Shown here: positions 21,417 to 33,756 of the stretch, one piece after another | Position numbering within the stretch: the stretch's first letter is position 1 | Layout of the letters: every line of letters begins with the position of its first letter | Source of the DNA: Chloranthus sessilifolius | Taxonomy: Eukaryota > Streptophyta > Magnoliopsida > Chloranthales > Chloranthaceae | Direction: 5' to 3' | Length of the DNA: 64,000 bases | Assembly: GCA_021018995.1 (NCBI GenBank) | Contig: CM037595.1 | Span: 90,476,991 to 90,540,990 of the forward strand | Translations under genes and position numbers: made by a program | Notes under the pieces: model-generated | What the model saw: the letters and a program-made list of their open reading frames with translations, nothing else | Databases searched by the model: none | Told to the model about the DNA's origin: nothing

Positions 21417-22761
21417 CGTTTATAATTTTCTGTTGGTTAAATATCGATATCATTAAAAGTAAAGTAAATAAATTGGTAAACCGGACCGGACCGTGATCCG
21501 GTTTGCAGTTGAGAGGTTATTAAGCAAATAAGGCAGCCCTGATAAGTATTGTCTGATTAGTATAATTTGTGGGTTGAACCAGTTTAGATCTGAATTCTTC
21601 GAATTAATCAAAATTTAAAAAAAATCCTTAAATCAATCAAAATTTTGGAAAAACTCTAATTCTTTTAGAGTTAACAAATTTTCTGTTGTTTAAATTTTTT
21701 TTTTTTTTTAAATTATTGTAATACGTGTTTTAAACATACTTGTGAGTTTATTTATTTAATTAAATTGTTTGCATTGTATATTATTAATGCATGTAAATCA
21801 TGTATGTGAACTATATAATATTTTATAAAGCGTGAACTTTTCAGAATCCTCTCTTTATATAAATTTACACAGACACCATATATGAGCTGTCGGTGCCGTA
21901 GGACATCCTAAACATAAAAATAAAAAATTATTAAGATCTCTTACTATAGGCAGCCCTCACCAGAAGAAAATCTTGGCTACACTAAACTAGTTAACAGCAT
22001 TCTTTGGTAATTAAATTCCAGTGAGAAAATGGAATTTAATTACCAAAGCTGATACTAGGTTCATGGCCTTGCATTTTAGACCTTTATAGCGAGTTGAAAT
22101 TGAATACAATATTCATATTTCAAGCTTTAACCTTTATTTTATTTTGATAGGTAAGTTTAGGTTGAACCTACTATCTCAAGATTGAGTCACCTTCCTATTG
22201 TGATATGAGTTCAACTCGGGTGCCGAGAGCAACCACTTTATATTTATAAAAAGTTATGAACGCTAAGTATTTATTCTGTCCAGCACGGCAGCATGCGTAC
22301 ACTGGATAATGGGGTGCAAGGCCCCAAGCCCCCTTTACTAAACTCGAGGCATGCACAAATATTTATGAGCACCAAACCGGTGACAAGTCAAAAGCGTACA
22401 TTCACTGATTGCAGATCCACAGATACCCGTGCATTGACCCATCTACTGCCCTTGTTTACTGGACAGATGGATACCTAATACCATCTCTCTGTAAAATTCC
22501 CTGGAGAGCATAGAAATAGCTTTCTTAATTCCATGGAAAACATACTAAAGTTCCATTAAACCAGCGAGATCCTGATTGGAAATCATATGGAAACTATGAA
22601 ATAATTTTTTACCTTCTTTATAAAATAAATTTTTCTTTAGAAGACGGGTTTCATTAGGGCTGCTAATGGACCGGGCTTGGGCTGGGATCTAATCTAGCTC
22701 GACTAGAGGCAGAACCAGGTTTTTCTTCTTAGTGGGCTAAGTTATGCTTGTTTGAAAAAAT
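21417..22761. other. Non-coding stretch with a perfect 19-bp hairpin
   Basis: 22002-22020 (CTTTGGTAATTAAATTCCA) is the exact inverse complement of 22030-22048, with a 9-nt spacer. TTAGGGCTGCTAATGGACC at about 22655 looks like one end of the GGGCCGGG word family. Otherwise it is unassigned and AT-rich. Confidence 0.5.
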
Positions 22762-22858
22762 GACGGACAATGTTATATGGCGGACGGGAAACGGTAGACC
22801 ATTTAGCAGTCCGTTGAATAGTCTGCTATTTCCCGTCCACCATATAACGTTATCCTTT
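22762..22858. mobile_element. Compact foldback MITE, ATGTTATATGGxGGACGGGAAA
   Basis: ATGTTATATGGCGGACGGGA near 22770 is inverse to TCCCGTCCACCATATAACGT near 22845 with few mismatches. The loop is about 30 nt. No target duplication was assigned. Confidence 0.6.
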
Positions 22859-23767
22859 CTGGAAAATTATAACAGACTGCTGAGGTGGCATGATGCAAGC
22901 ATAGTGGGGCCCAACAGTGCACATCAGAGCAGCCACTTATATTGTGCCACGTAAGCATCCGTTGAATGATTTTATATTTCTTATCCGTTCATTATAACTA
23001 TCAAAAAATGATATTTCTTATCCGTTCATTATATTCTAGTGTTCGGTATGTCGCAGGAGGGACGACTTTGTAGTGGGTCTTCTTTGGGATGCTACCATGT
23101 GAACTTAACATGCATACAATTTGATAAGTATGCCTTGATTTAAAGATCTATGATAATAGATAGCTAGGAAAATAATTTATATGATTTAGTTCCAAGCCGT
23201 CATAGACCATCTAAAATAATGGCCTCCATATAAATCCAACATACCATTAATTTTAGCCTACGTTTGATCTCATGAATCAGACGATGGAGATTAATTTCAT
23301 TTCCAACCTTTCCAAAATAAATCATGAGATCATTAGTGTTAAATTACATAGAACACATAATAGTTTCACATGACACAATACTATACTAAGAGTGTCGGGA
23401 TAATGTACCTAAACAAGCTCAAAATTAGAAAATAGCAAGGGGAGAACTCTCTTTTAACTAAGTTGCCTGCACCCTGGTACCCATGTTTCTAAAAGTTTAG
23501 GGGCAAGTGCCCCTCAAGCCTCTAGTTAGCTCCACCAAGGAGCGTTTCTCCTATACAAAAGCCGAGTCCATAACCTGCCCTAGCCTAGCTCTAATTGGGC
23601 TGGGCTGGACTCTCGCTTAGTAAAACTAATCACTATATATATATCTATGGGCTCTAGTTCCATCCTCCAAGGTCCTCGTGGCATTCAAAATATTGTTTGG
23701 GTGTCAATTGGAGCACACGGATTTGTCTAGATCAATGTTAGTGAGAGATAAATGGGGGGCCATTACT
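22859..23767. other. Non-coding stretch with repeat fragments
   Basis: A TTTCTTATCCGTTCATTATA phrase occurs twice at about 22977-23037. 23260-23400 carries half of a palindromic MITE. 23750-23767 (GGGGGGCCATTACTTG) matches the end of the 54164-54554 MITE type, apparently cut by the Copia insertion. Confidence 0.4.
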
Positions 23768-23857
23768 TGTACATTTGGTCATAGTGCCGTTAGGCACAAC
23801 CGATATTATGGAGATCATCTTGAGTAAATCTCTATAATATCGGTAATAAATCTTTGT

Positions 23858-23935
<78 letters not shown>

Positions 23936-24230
23936 TATAGTATATTATATCATCTAATATTTATTTCAATATATTATTTTGAAAATAAAACTTTACAAAC
24001 GGTAACAGAGTTGATGACAATATTAATGAAAGCCGTTTCTCCGATTGAATGCGCATAAATCCGAACGTTAAAATTTTGGCTATAAAAAGGTCATTGTGCT
24101 ATGAGCAAAATATCGAAAAAGAAAGAAGACGTTCGTTCAGAAATAGTGCCTATTTGATCAGCGATCACCAGCTTCGCGGCATCGCCCTCTTGATCTTGCG
24201 ATTAACCGTTGACGACTATTTAACCTTTCA
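23768..24230 (+). repeat. Copia 5' LTR
   Basis: It starts TGTACATTTGG and ends CTATTTAACCTTTCA. It is collinear with the 3' LTR at 31935-32351. It is longer because an (AT)n tract at 23863-23930 has expanded; the 3' LTR has only a short ATATATAG stretch there. Confidence 0.85.
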
Positions 24231-24231
24231 C

Positions 24232-24244
24232 TGATATCAGAGAC
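24232..24244 (+). other. Copia primer-binding site (initiator Met tRNA type)
   Basis: TGATATCAGAGAC, one base after the LTR, resembles TGGTATCAGAGC, the usual site complementary to plant initiator methionine tRNA. Confidence 0.75.
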
Positions 24245-25214
24245 AAGTTCATCGTCATTATAGTAGACAAGTGGCGCCGACCTCTTCTCGGCGACATAGA
24301 TCTATCAAATCCGCACCACTACTTGATCGGACGATCCAAACCTTCCCGGAGCATCACCATCATCGCCGATCAATCACCAGCTATAGATCTGCTTAGATCA
24401 GATCCAGACCTTCCTGGAGCATCACCATCATCGCCGATCAATCACCAACTATAGATCTGCTTAGATCAGATCCAGCACCCTGCATCGAAATCATCGATTG
24501 GATCTACATCTCATCTTCACTGAAATTTTTTTGGATCCAAATCTTCACTGAATTTTTTTTTGCACCCTGCATCACCCTGCATCTAAGAATACCATCTCAT
24601 CGTATTCGGTTCACCGTTAAACCTCCTCACAGAAACCCTTTTTTTTTCTTTAAGCTATTGCATTTCGGAGAAGTAAGAAGATTTTACAAGTTTGTAGCTT
24701 TTTTTTTCTCCTCGGTAGTAAAGATAGAAAAGACAACACATCACCTCATATTTCAAAGAGTAATTATTAACATCTTTAGCTAAGCCAAGCAGAGCCAAGC
24801 CATTTTTCCAAAGAGTCATTTTCACCACCTTTAGCCAAGTCGGGCAGTGCAATTTTTTTTAACGGTACCTTAAAGCTCTTATAGCTATTCTCCTTTACAT
24901 GGTGTGGATTTGATGCATCTATTAACACAAAATTCAGTATTTGTCATTCGGTATTTTCAAGATATTGGAGTCGATACAACTCCAATTGAGATGCCGTTTT
25001 CGCCAGCAGATTCTTGAGAACGTGACACACATTCTGAAAATTTTCAATCTAGCATTAGCAGATTCTAGAGCAGCATCATTGATTAAACCGCTACGAACCG
25101 TTCCACGTGCAATCGCTCGATATTGATATTCTATCAATTGATTTCAGTCTAACCGATCAGTCGTGCCTAAAAACTTTTCCTTTAAATTTATTTTTTCATA
25201 CATATATTTAGAAA
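24245..25214 (+). other. Copia leader with a direct duplication
   Basis: Untranslated leader between the primer site and gag. A segment of about 68-70 bp starting CATCACCATCATCGCCGATC occurs twice in tandem at about 24352-24480, with one internal change visible. No separate gene. Confidence 0.6.
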
Positions 25215-26096
25215 ATGACTTCTAAAGTAGTGATGCATGAATTAGCTAATACTGAAAAATTATCCGATTTAAATTATCCAAATTGGAGACGTAGAATAAA
25301 TCAAATTCTAAGCTTGGATAAGATTGATTATGTTTTAGAAAATGAAGTTTTTGAAAAACTATTATCCGATGTTTCAAAGGATATTATGGAAAAATATAAT
25401 AAATGGGTCGACGATGATAAAATTGCAAGAACTACTATTCTTACTTTTATGAATATTGAATTAGTTCGTGTATTTGAAGATTATAAAACTGTTAAAGAAA
25501 TGATGCATGCCATATATAAAAAATATGGAACCACTTTCGAAACATATATCCAACTCCTTCTACAAAAATATCATTCATGCAAGATGAAAGAAACAGACTC
25601 GGTTATTGATCATGTGAACAAGATGACGGTATTGGCTAAGGACCTTGCCGCGGTCGGGAACGAAGTTTCTGACTGTATGCAAGTCCATGTTACTTTGAAT
25701 AGTCTTCTTGAGTCATGGGAACCCGTCATTATTGCGTTGAATCACTCAGCGCAAAATGTGACCATGTTAAACCTTCCGATGCATTTGGGAATTGAAGAAG
25801 AAAGAAAGAATAAAAAGAAAACTACTGAACTTCTTCTCAGTGAGTCTCAACCCTCTGGATCTCAAATTGAAATGACTAAGATAACAAATTTAAGGGAAAG
25901 AAGAAATTTTTTAAACATTCTAAGAATCAAAAAAGGTTTTTTCCCAAACATCCCAAAGGAAAATGTTACACTTGTGGAAAATCAGGTCATTACAAATCAA
26001 ACTGTCCCGAAAAATCTAAGAATAACAATAATAATGGTAATAGGTGCGATGTTGTCTGTGTTTGTTCTGAATCATTGGTTGCAGACCATGATCTGA
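25215..26096 (+). pseudogene. Copia gag, frameshifted before the zinc knuckle
   Basis: The ATG at 25215 opens a frame starting MTSKVVMHELANTEKLSD with a Copia-type capsid (YPNWRRRINQIL, then LLLQKYHSCKMKE). The zinc knuckle (CYTCGKSGHYKSNC, CX2CX4HX4C) is present at 25964-26005 but in a different frame, so a frameshift lies between about 25860 and 25960. The open frame therefore ends in a spurious tail. The family role is packaging of element RNA. Confidence 0.85.
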
Positions 26097-27982
26097 ATGG
26101 TTGGTGGGTGGATTCTGCCTCTACACGACACGTCGCTAGGTGTCGGGATGGTTTTGTGGACTTTAAAGAGGTCAAAGCCGGCGAGCAGCGTATTTATATG
26201 GGAAATGACATGTATTGTGACGTGTTAGGAATTGGTACCTTCAAGCTGCAGTTACCTGGGGATATTAATCTCTGTTTGTCTGAAACTTTGTATGCCCCAA
26301 ATATGAGGCACAATCTGATTTCTGTTCCTAAACTAGATGAAAAAGGTTTTGAAGTTAGGTTTTTATCTGGAAAAGTGTCAATTGGGAAGCACCGACGTAT
26401 CATTGCTTGGGGAAGTAGGATGAATAACCTGTATCGTCTGAATGCGATTAATGAAACTTCTACTTCCGCTTATTTTGATGTGTCCATGAATGTATGTGAT
26501 GATGACCCATATCTATGGCACTTAAGACTCGGACATATAAATAAGATTAAAATGAAAAATATGTCAGATAAAGAATTAATTTCCAAACTTAAAAATTTTA
26601 ATTTCCCTACTTGTGAATCATGTTTATCTGGAAAATTAGCTCATAAATCTTTCCCCAAAGCTGAAAGATGTAAACAATTACTTGAAATAATTCACTCTGA
26701 TATATGTGGACCTTTTAGTGTAAAAACTCATAGACAAAAATAATATTTTATTACTTTTATAGATGACTATTCTAGGTTTGGCCACGTGTATCTAATAGGT
26801 AATAAATCAGAAGCTTTAGATATGTTTAAAGAATATAAAAGTGAGGTGGAAAATCAATTAAGAAGAAATATCAAATTTTTAAGAACAGATACAGGAGGAG
26901 AATTTACTTCTGATGAATTTAAAATTTTTTGTAGCAAATTTGGAATTAAACATCACTTAACAATGGCTTACACACCACAACAAAATGGTGTAGCAGAAAG
27001 ACGAAATAGAACTCTAATGGAAATGACGAGGTCCATGCTATCTCATTCTAATTTATCTAAAATTTTTTGGGGAGAAGCTTTAAGTACCGCTATGTATATT
27101 CTTAATAGGGTTCCAACCAAATCTATAGAAACAACTCCTTATAAATTATAGACAGGAAGAAAATCGGACTTAAGTAACTTTAAAAAATGGGGTTCAATTG
27201 CTCATGTGTTAATACCATATCAACTTAGAGATAAGTTAGATAATAAAACCATTAGATCTCATTTTATAGGATATTCTGATGGATCAAAAGGTTATAGGTT
27301 TTATCATAAAGATAAGGGATTAACGGAAAGTAGAGATGCTAAATTTTTAGAAGATCTGATCGATGATAACGTTTCGCAAACTGAAAATATAGATCTTTTT
27401 GTGATAGATGATGATCACTTCATTATAAATAATGATTCTATACAACCAGTGAGTATAGAAACATTTGTACCTCATACTACAATTAGTGGTCAGAAAAGAA
27501 CTAGGATTCCTCCATCCTACTTGAATGATTTTTATATTCACTTAAATAAAGATATAGTAGACATTGACTTGGATCAGGGAGATGATCCTAGTAATTATAA
27601 TGAAGCTATTAATTCACTTGAATCTAATGAATGGCTAAAAGCAATGACTGAAGAACTTGATTCCATAGAAAAGAATAAAGTATGGGAACTTAGTGATTTG
27701 CCTAGTGATAGAAATGCTATAGGATGTAAATGGGTATTAAAAAAGAAACTAAAATCATATGGTTCAATTGATAGATTTAAAGCTAGACTTGTAGCCAAAG
27801 GCTTTACCCAAAGAGAAGGAATAGATTATCTTGATACATATTCTCCTGTAGCTAAATTTATGTCAATTAGAATCATTTTAGGTATTGTTGCCCATTTTGA
27901 TTTAGAACTATTTCAAATGGATGTTAAAACTGCTTTTCTAAATAGAGAATTAAAAGAAATCATTTTTATGAAACAATCAGAA
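26075..27982 (+). pseudogene. Copia pol, first part: protease, integrase, start of reverse transcriptase
   Basis: Protease: WWVDSASTRHV, with the catalytic Asp. Integrase: WHLRLGH..CESC zinc site, [16 protein letters not shown] and [11 protein letters not shown], carrying the D,D,E residues. Reverse transcriptase starts at CKWVLKKK and runs through DTYSPVAK and FQMDVKTAFLN. In-frame stops at 26741-26743 and 27149-27151 break the frame, and the reverse transcriptase is cut after FMKQSE by the solo LTR. The polyprotein would supply proteolysis, integration and cDNA synthesis; here it is defunct. Confidence 0.9.
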
Positions 27983-30488
27983 TGTAATACCCCGAAAAAT
28001 CGCGTTAAACAATGACCTCGGGATCCGTGCCCGATTGGTCACAGGTTTGACCAATTAGGAGTTAAATGGTTAACATAGAGTGTGATGAACGGATGAGATG
28101 TGATGGTTTGAGAGATTGTGTAGTGTGTGATGTGAATGTGAAGTCGCATACACCTACAGCGGTGTATGTGCTCAGCACACAAGACAGGGGATAGATAAAA
28201 GGGTTTAATAACCCTAAAATCTATATTTTAGTTGTTGAAGGAGAGTAAAGAAGAGAGAGAGAGAGAAAAGTAAAGAGAGGAGTTATTGCAACTGATTGGA
28301 AGGGGGATTCAAGCGATAAAAGCCGGATTCGACACGATTTGGATCCGTTAGAGCCAAAGCTGGAACCCTGGCCTTTCCAACCACTAGATCTAATCAAATT
28401 GAGATTTGATTGAGGTAAATTTCTTGTGAATTAAATGCATAAGATATGAGAGGTTAATCGCAGTTAGAATGATGTAAAATGTAGGGTAGAAAGCTTAGAA
28501 AAATGGAGGAAGAAGTAAGGAAAAAGAGTGAGAAGAGCAGCCAGAAGGGGGCTGAATTTGGCAATTTTGATTAATTGAAATTGGGTTTCGATTAATCGAA
28601 ATTGGCCAGGAAGTTGAAAAGTTAGAGGACCCCGATTTCGATTAATCGAATTGAGTTTCGATTAATCGACCTTGGATCTCGATTAATCGAATTGAGAATC
28701 GATTAATCGATTGGGAGCCTACAGTGGACTCCAGTGAAGAAGAGAAATGGGCTTGATGAAATCGACTAATCGAAATGAAGGTTCGATTAATCGATTTGTA
28801 ATTTCGATTAATCGATTTGGGATCGATTAATCGATTTTGAAAACTCGATTACTCGAATTGAGAATCGACAGAGCAGAGAATTTCGATTAATCGAATTGGG
28901 TTTCGATTAATCGAATGGGAATCTCGATTAATCGATTTGAGAATCGATTAATCGATATTGACTTTCGATTAATCGATTTTGGAAATCGATTAATCGACTG
29001 GGCCAGTTTATGTTGACTTCTGAGTTTGACTTTGAGATTCTTGGGGGGTCTTGGACCTCCTTTATTGCATCCATAGTGATGTGTTTCACATGTTATGTGG
29101 TACCATAGGTGGTACGTGTGAGCAAGTGCACAAGGAGCCACGTGGGACCTTGATACGTTGATCAAACGAAGACTTGAGGTAGGGAACTCCTTGAACATGT
29201 ACCTTATTTTACAAGACATGTATGTAGTGATATAGATTTGAAATTCTAAATGTTTTATTGCTTAAAGAGTTGGGAAAAGTGTGTGTGTGACATAAATAAA
29301 AGTAATCATAATGAGCCATCCCCAGGGGGTGAAGAAGTAAAGAGATTAGAGCATCAGGTGTGATACAAGTGAATGGATACATCCCAGGGATGTATCCACG
29401 ATTGAATCATGTTTGATAGGGCCTAACTGATATAAGATAACACATTTACACGGTGAATAACTATATGTAAGATACCAATATTTTTGTTATTTGAGGTTTG
29501 ATAGGGTACCCCACCGACGTGGCGGGATATCCACGACTGACACGGCAGGATATCCGTGACCGATACGGCGGCGAAACCGTAGGCCAGTGCGGAGGCTTAT
29601 CCGTACACAGTAAGCACACCCCAGGGGTGTTGATTGAGACTAATGAAACCCCGCCACCAATCCCCAGGGGAAAGGGGCTTTGGTACTAATTGTGTTCCCA
29701 GGGAATACGTTAAAAGTGTCTATATAGATGACGATGATGGGTATCTCATCGGGGCTCGATGCTATATTGCTCGGGGATTACTTAAGTTGAAAGTTTAAGT
29801 TTTGCTTTAGGCCTTTTCAGCATCATTCATGAATAAATAAAGACATAATAAAGACATAAGTAAACTACCAGTAAAAATGAAATGCTTTTTAACTGTTTTC
29901 ATCAGTAACTGCATAGACACATCATGCATGGCATATCATGGAATATATGTGAGTAATAATAATTTACATGTTCAACTGTGTTTTGTTCCCTATTGAGCTA
30001 GGATGTAGCTCACCCTATAGACTATACGTCATGAGTCCACTCTTGGCGGCCGAGGCTTGAGACGCCGACCGGTGAGTCGGACCTTGCGGCCGGTGAAGAG
30101 TTGGAGCCACCTCCTGAGGACTTCTTCTAGAGGACTCCGTTGTGCCGCTTTGAGGGCTTTTGGGATAGAGATTTGTACGGCTTGGTATGTCAAGCCTGGT
30201 TTTGGCCTAAACAATGTACATGTATAAATTGAGATTGTGATTTTTGGGGCGAACCATCCGTGATGATTTGTTATCATCGATGGTTCGGATCGGTTCTCCA
30301 TTCATGCTGAGGCATGAGGGTAGAACTGTCTTTTGAGAAATACTTTTATATAGATTTAAATTTCGCAGTTTCATTTACTATTTCATTTTTGCTTGATATG
30401 CCAATGTTCCGTGCTTAGCTAAGGGGCACGGTTAAGATGATCGTGCTGATGGCACAGGTTTCGGGGTGTCGAAATCCGGGCTGTCACA
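27983..30488. mobile_element. Solo LTR (2.5 kb) inside the Copia reverse transcriptase
   Basis: It starts TGTAATACCCC and ends GGGCTGTCACA. A perfect 5 bp duplication CAGAA flanks it (27978-27982, 30489-30493). Copia reading resumes exactly after it (MKQSE|GFEIKGHEDKV). No internal retrotransposon genes or second LTR are present, so it is a solo LTR, probably Gypsy-type by its termini. It carries the palindrome array at 28566-28996 and several mid-length frames without recognisable domains. The (GA)n at about 28252-28266 is a short microsatellite. Confidence 0.9.
28566..28996. repeat. Array of the 12-bp palindrome TCGATTAATCGA
   Basis: I count 14 exact TCGATTAATCGA copies plus variants such as TCGACTAATCGA and TCGATTACTCGA, spaced irregularly at about 18-40 bp. 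They are separated by TTGGG, TTGAG or TTTTGG spacers. Each word is its own inverse complement. The array lies inside a solo LTR. Confidence 0.95.
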
Positions 30489-30493
30489 CAGAA

Positions 30494-31648
30494 GGTTTCG
30501 AAATTAAAGGACATGAAGATAAAGTATAAGTTAAAAAAAATCTTTATACGGGCTAAAACAATCTTCACGTCAATGGTATTTGACATTTCATAGTGCAATA
30601 CTTAAAATGGGATATGTGGTTAACAAATTAGATCATTGTGTATATGTCTTAAAGAGTGGGAGTAGCTTGACTATTTTATCTTTGTATGTAGATAATATAC
30701 TTCTTGCTGGAAATGATTTAGAAATGATTGATAATACCAAATCATGACTTAACTCTCAGTTTGAGATGAAGGATATGGGAGAGGCATCTTATGTTCTTGG
30801 AATAAAAATAAATAGAGATAGAAAATCTCGAATGATCTGTCTAAGCTAAGAAAGACATATTGACATAATATTAAAAAGATTTAAAATGGATGGTTGTAAT
30901 CCTTTGTTTATACTAGTGGAAAAGGGATTAAAACTCAGTAAAAAAAGATTGTCCATGTGACGGACAAGAAAGATTAAATTTTCCCTATACTCAAGCTGTA
31001 GGAAGTTTGATGTATGCTATGCTATGTACGAGACCAGATATCGTTTTCGCAGTAGGTCTTGTTAATAGATACTAAAATAACCCTGGTATAAGACATTGGC
31101 AAGCAGTAAAAAGAATTTTAAGGTATCTAAAGGGTACGAAACATCTTAAATTATGTTTTCAATCCGATAAGCTTGAAGTTCAAGGATACTCTGATTCTGA
31201 TCATGCTGGGGACAAAGATGATGGAAAATCCACCTCTGGTCATGTTTTCCTTTTTGGAGGAGCTGCTGTTTCTTGGTTTAGTAAGAAACAGTGATGTGTT
31301 GCTCTGCATACTCAAGAAGCCGAGTATGTGGCTTGTAGTGCGGCTTGTACATATGCCGTATGGATAAAACGTTTCATCAAAGATATGAAACTCGATATAA
31401 CCGACAGGCCTGTGCATTTATTTTGTGACAATAAAGCTGCAATTAAATTGATTGAAAGTGGAGCAAATAGCTCTAAGGGCAAACACATTAAAGTACAATA
31501 TCACTACATTTAAGATGTAGTAGAGATGTGTGAAGTGACAGTAAGTTATTTACCTTCTTCTGATATGGTTGCTGACCCTTTGACAAAAGGTCTAAGTGTG
31601 GAATTATTTTCAAAGCATGTTGGCTTGATGGGACTTAGGGATGCCTAA
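30494..31648 (+). pseudogene. Copia pol, second part: reverse transcriptase end and RNase H
   Basis: KKSLYGLKQSSRQWY and LYVDNILLAGND identify the reverse transcriptase; the usual YVDD active site reads YVDN, losing one catalytic Asp. Further on are SQFEMKDMGEASYVLGI, then RNase H (YSDSDHAGDKDDGKSTSG, EAEYVACSAAC, DNKAAIKL), ending VADPLTKGLS and a stop at 31646-31648. Several stops and frameshifts occur, for example near 30747, 30846 and 31292. Confidence 0.9.
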
Positions 31649-31701
31649 GTCAAAATGATTCCAAGACATTTAATAACTTATCTCTATTGAAAAAGAAAAA
31701 C

Positions 31702-31862
31702 TGTGATGGGCAAATCCGCTTTGGCGAGTAAAGCCTCACGATTGGGATAAATGATCATGATGGGCAAATACGCTTTTGGCGTGTAAAACCTCATGACTTA
31801 TAAAAGATTTGTTGTGATGGGCAAATGCGTTTTTTTGGCGTGCAAAACCTCATAACTAGGCT
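31702..31862 (+). repeat. Three degenerate about 56 bp repeats before the Copia 3' LTR
   Basis: TGATGGGCAAATxCGxTTT..GGCGxGxAAAxCCTCA recurs at 31702, 31757 and 31813, followed by a weaker fourth (AATGGGTAAATCC) near 31869. Confidence 0.85.
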
Positions 31863-31919
31863 ATGATCTAATGGGTAAATCCTAAAACGGTAAAAACCTT
31901 AGACATATAACGGCCCACA

Positions 31920-31934
31920 TGGCCAAGTGGGAGA
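31920..31934 (+). other. Copia polypurine tract
   Basis: GGCCAAGTGGGAGA lies directly before the TG of the 3' LTR, matching the AAGTGGGAGA tract typical of plant Copia elements. Confidence 0.75.
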
Positions 31935-32351
31935 TGCTGGTATTTGGCCATAGTGCCGTTAGGCACAACCGATATTATGGAGACCATCTCGAGTAAATTT
32001 CCATAATATCGGTAATAAATCTTTGTTACCATATATAGATATATACATATTTTATTTATAGTATATTATATTATCTAATATTTATTTCAATATATTATTT
32101 TAGAAATAAAACTTTGCAAACGGTAACAGAGTTGATGGCAATATTAACGAAGGTCGTTTCTCCAATTGAATGCGCATAAATCTGAACGTTAGGATTTTGG
32201 CTATAAAAAAGCTTTTGTGCTATGAGCAAAATATCGAAAAAGAAAAAAAACGTTCGTTCAAAAATAGTACCTATTTGATCGGTGATCACCAGCTTCGCAG
32301 CATCGCCCTCTTAATCTTGCGATCAACCGTTGACGACTATTTAACCCTTCA
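31935..32351 (+). repeat. Copia 3' LTR
   Basis: It starts TGCTGGTATTTGGCC and ends CTATTTAACCCTTCA. It matches the 5' LTR throughout, with scattered substitutions and without the long AT tract. Confidence 0.85.
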
Positions 32352-33756
32352 GGTGATCTTTATCTTTCGTAAATCATGAGCAAAGTTTAAACTCCAACTC
32401 AAGACCCATGGATTTGTCAATTTTTTTTATTAATAAGGGATCCTAAAATTATCAACCTTATGAGTTTATTCTGACTTTTCGATTAGCATAGAGTCATTCA
32501 TAGGTTGTATAAAGACGGCCGATGACATTTTAAAAAATTTTGTACAAAAAAAATCTTTGGAAAGCACAGTTCAAAACATTCAAATTCGCATACACTCAAC
32601 CGTACTTGGCATGAGAAAGTTGATAAAGATTTATGAGACGAAGAGTGTGTTTAAGATGGCTCTCGCTCGACTCCCGGTGGTGATTCTATATGAATTCTAG
32701 AAATCAAATTCCACTTCTTCGGCCCTATCAACTCCACAACATAATCTCTACTCAATAATTTCAGTCTATATAATACCATCCCTACCGCACATGATCACCA
32801 TCGCGCCAACATCCGCAAGAGAGGTTAAGTATCTCATAATCATTTTCAATGACATAAGAAATAATTATGAAAAATAATTAGGTTCATTAGGGGCATTTTG
32901 GTCCAAACCATATTTTAGTTTATGTTGATGGTTCAAATACATATTATGAGTCCATTTTTTGCAGATGCCCCAAAAATCCATTGCTCACGTTGTTAGGTAC
33001 ATCACTATTAATAAGAGTCACAACCAGAAACATCATCACCACAACCATCACTATTAATTTTAAGTTAAAAGCCACGGTTCTTTTTGTTATCAGTTTTCAT
33101 ATGGACTAGAAGGGCTATTTTAACTTTTTATTCGTGGTCTTGTTTAGGCATTGACATGTCTATAGAAGGCAGTAGAGAGGCCACCATTTCTATGGAGGTT
33201 GGGCTGTCTTATACTCCATGAACGTATTTGTGGTGGGTTGGCTCGGTTTGAATTTAGACGGTGGGCAAGTATGCCAAAATTTCATGCAACAAGTGGACGC
33301 ATTTGGTCTTTTAACCGGGAGTGACCAATAACTACCTCACAAGGCCTTGAAAAGGTCAAGCAAGAGGAAAAGCTTACTTCTATTTTGTAAAGGGGTTGGC
33401 TTTTTTTATTTGTCATCTTATTTTAAGTCAGTACAACAACTATTGTTTCTCTACTAATTCTAATGACTTTTCTTCTTATTGCACATTATCCTTGGAAAAA
33501 AGAGTTTCATTTTAGGGTCAGCTTGTATATTTATGCTGATATTATAAATAATCCCCCCACTATAACTATTTGCTCTAAACTTCCTAGTTAGCATTTTTGT
33601 GATTATAAAACACGCTCTTTAACGAATGCAACTTTAAAGCGGTTAAAGAATAGCCTAGATATTGTATTTATCCTTTTTTAAATTAAATTATTAAATTGCC
33701 ACCCTCTACATGTATTTAGAGTTGGCGGCCCTCCACCTATAAAAAAGAATAGTTTT
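32352..33756. other. Non-coding stretch, no gene recognised
   Basis: No conserved domain or repeat end was found. Tracts such as TCACAACCAGAAACATCATC near 33015 are simple. It could be old host intergenic sequence. Confidence 0.3.

Larger units (their letters stand above)
23768..32351 (+). mobile_element. Decayed Copia LTR retrotransposon containing a nested solo LTR
   Basis: The order is 5' LTR, primer-binding site, leader, gag, protease, integrase, reverse transcriptase, RNase H, polypurine tract, 3' LTR. Integrase before reverse transcriptase is the Copia (Ty1/copia) order. Without the nested 2.5 kb solo LTR it is about 6.1 kb. It is inactive: frameshifts, stops and a changed reverse transcriptase active site are visible. 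The bases before the 5' LTR (TTACT) and after the 3' LTR (GGTGA) differ, so no target duplication is seen. Confidence 0.9.

Noticed and set aside
23763-23767. TTACT as the Copia target duplication
   Set aside because: The five bases after the 3' LTR are GGTGA, so no duplication can be claimed.
28566-28996. CRISPR-like array
   Set aside because: The word is only 12 bp, palindromic, irregularly spaced with short similar spacers, and lies in a plant LTR.
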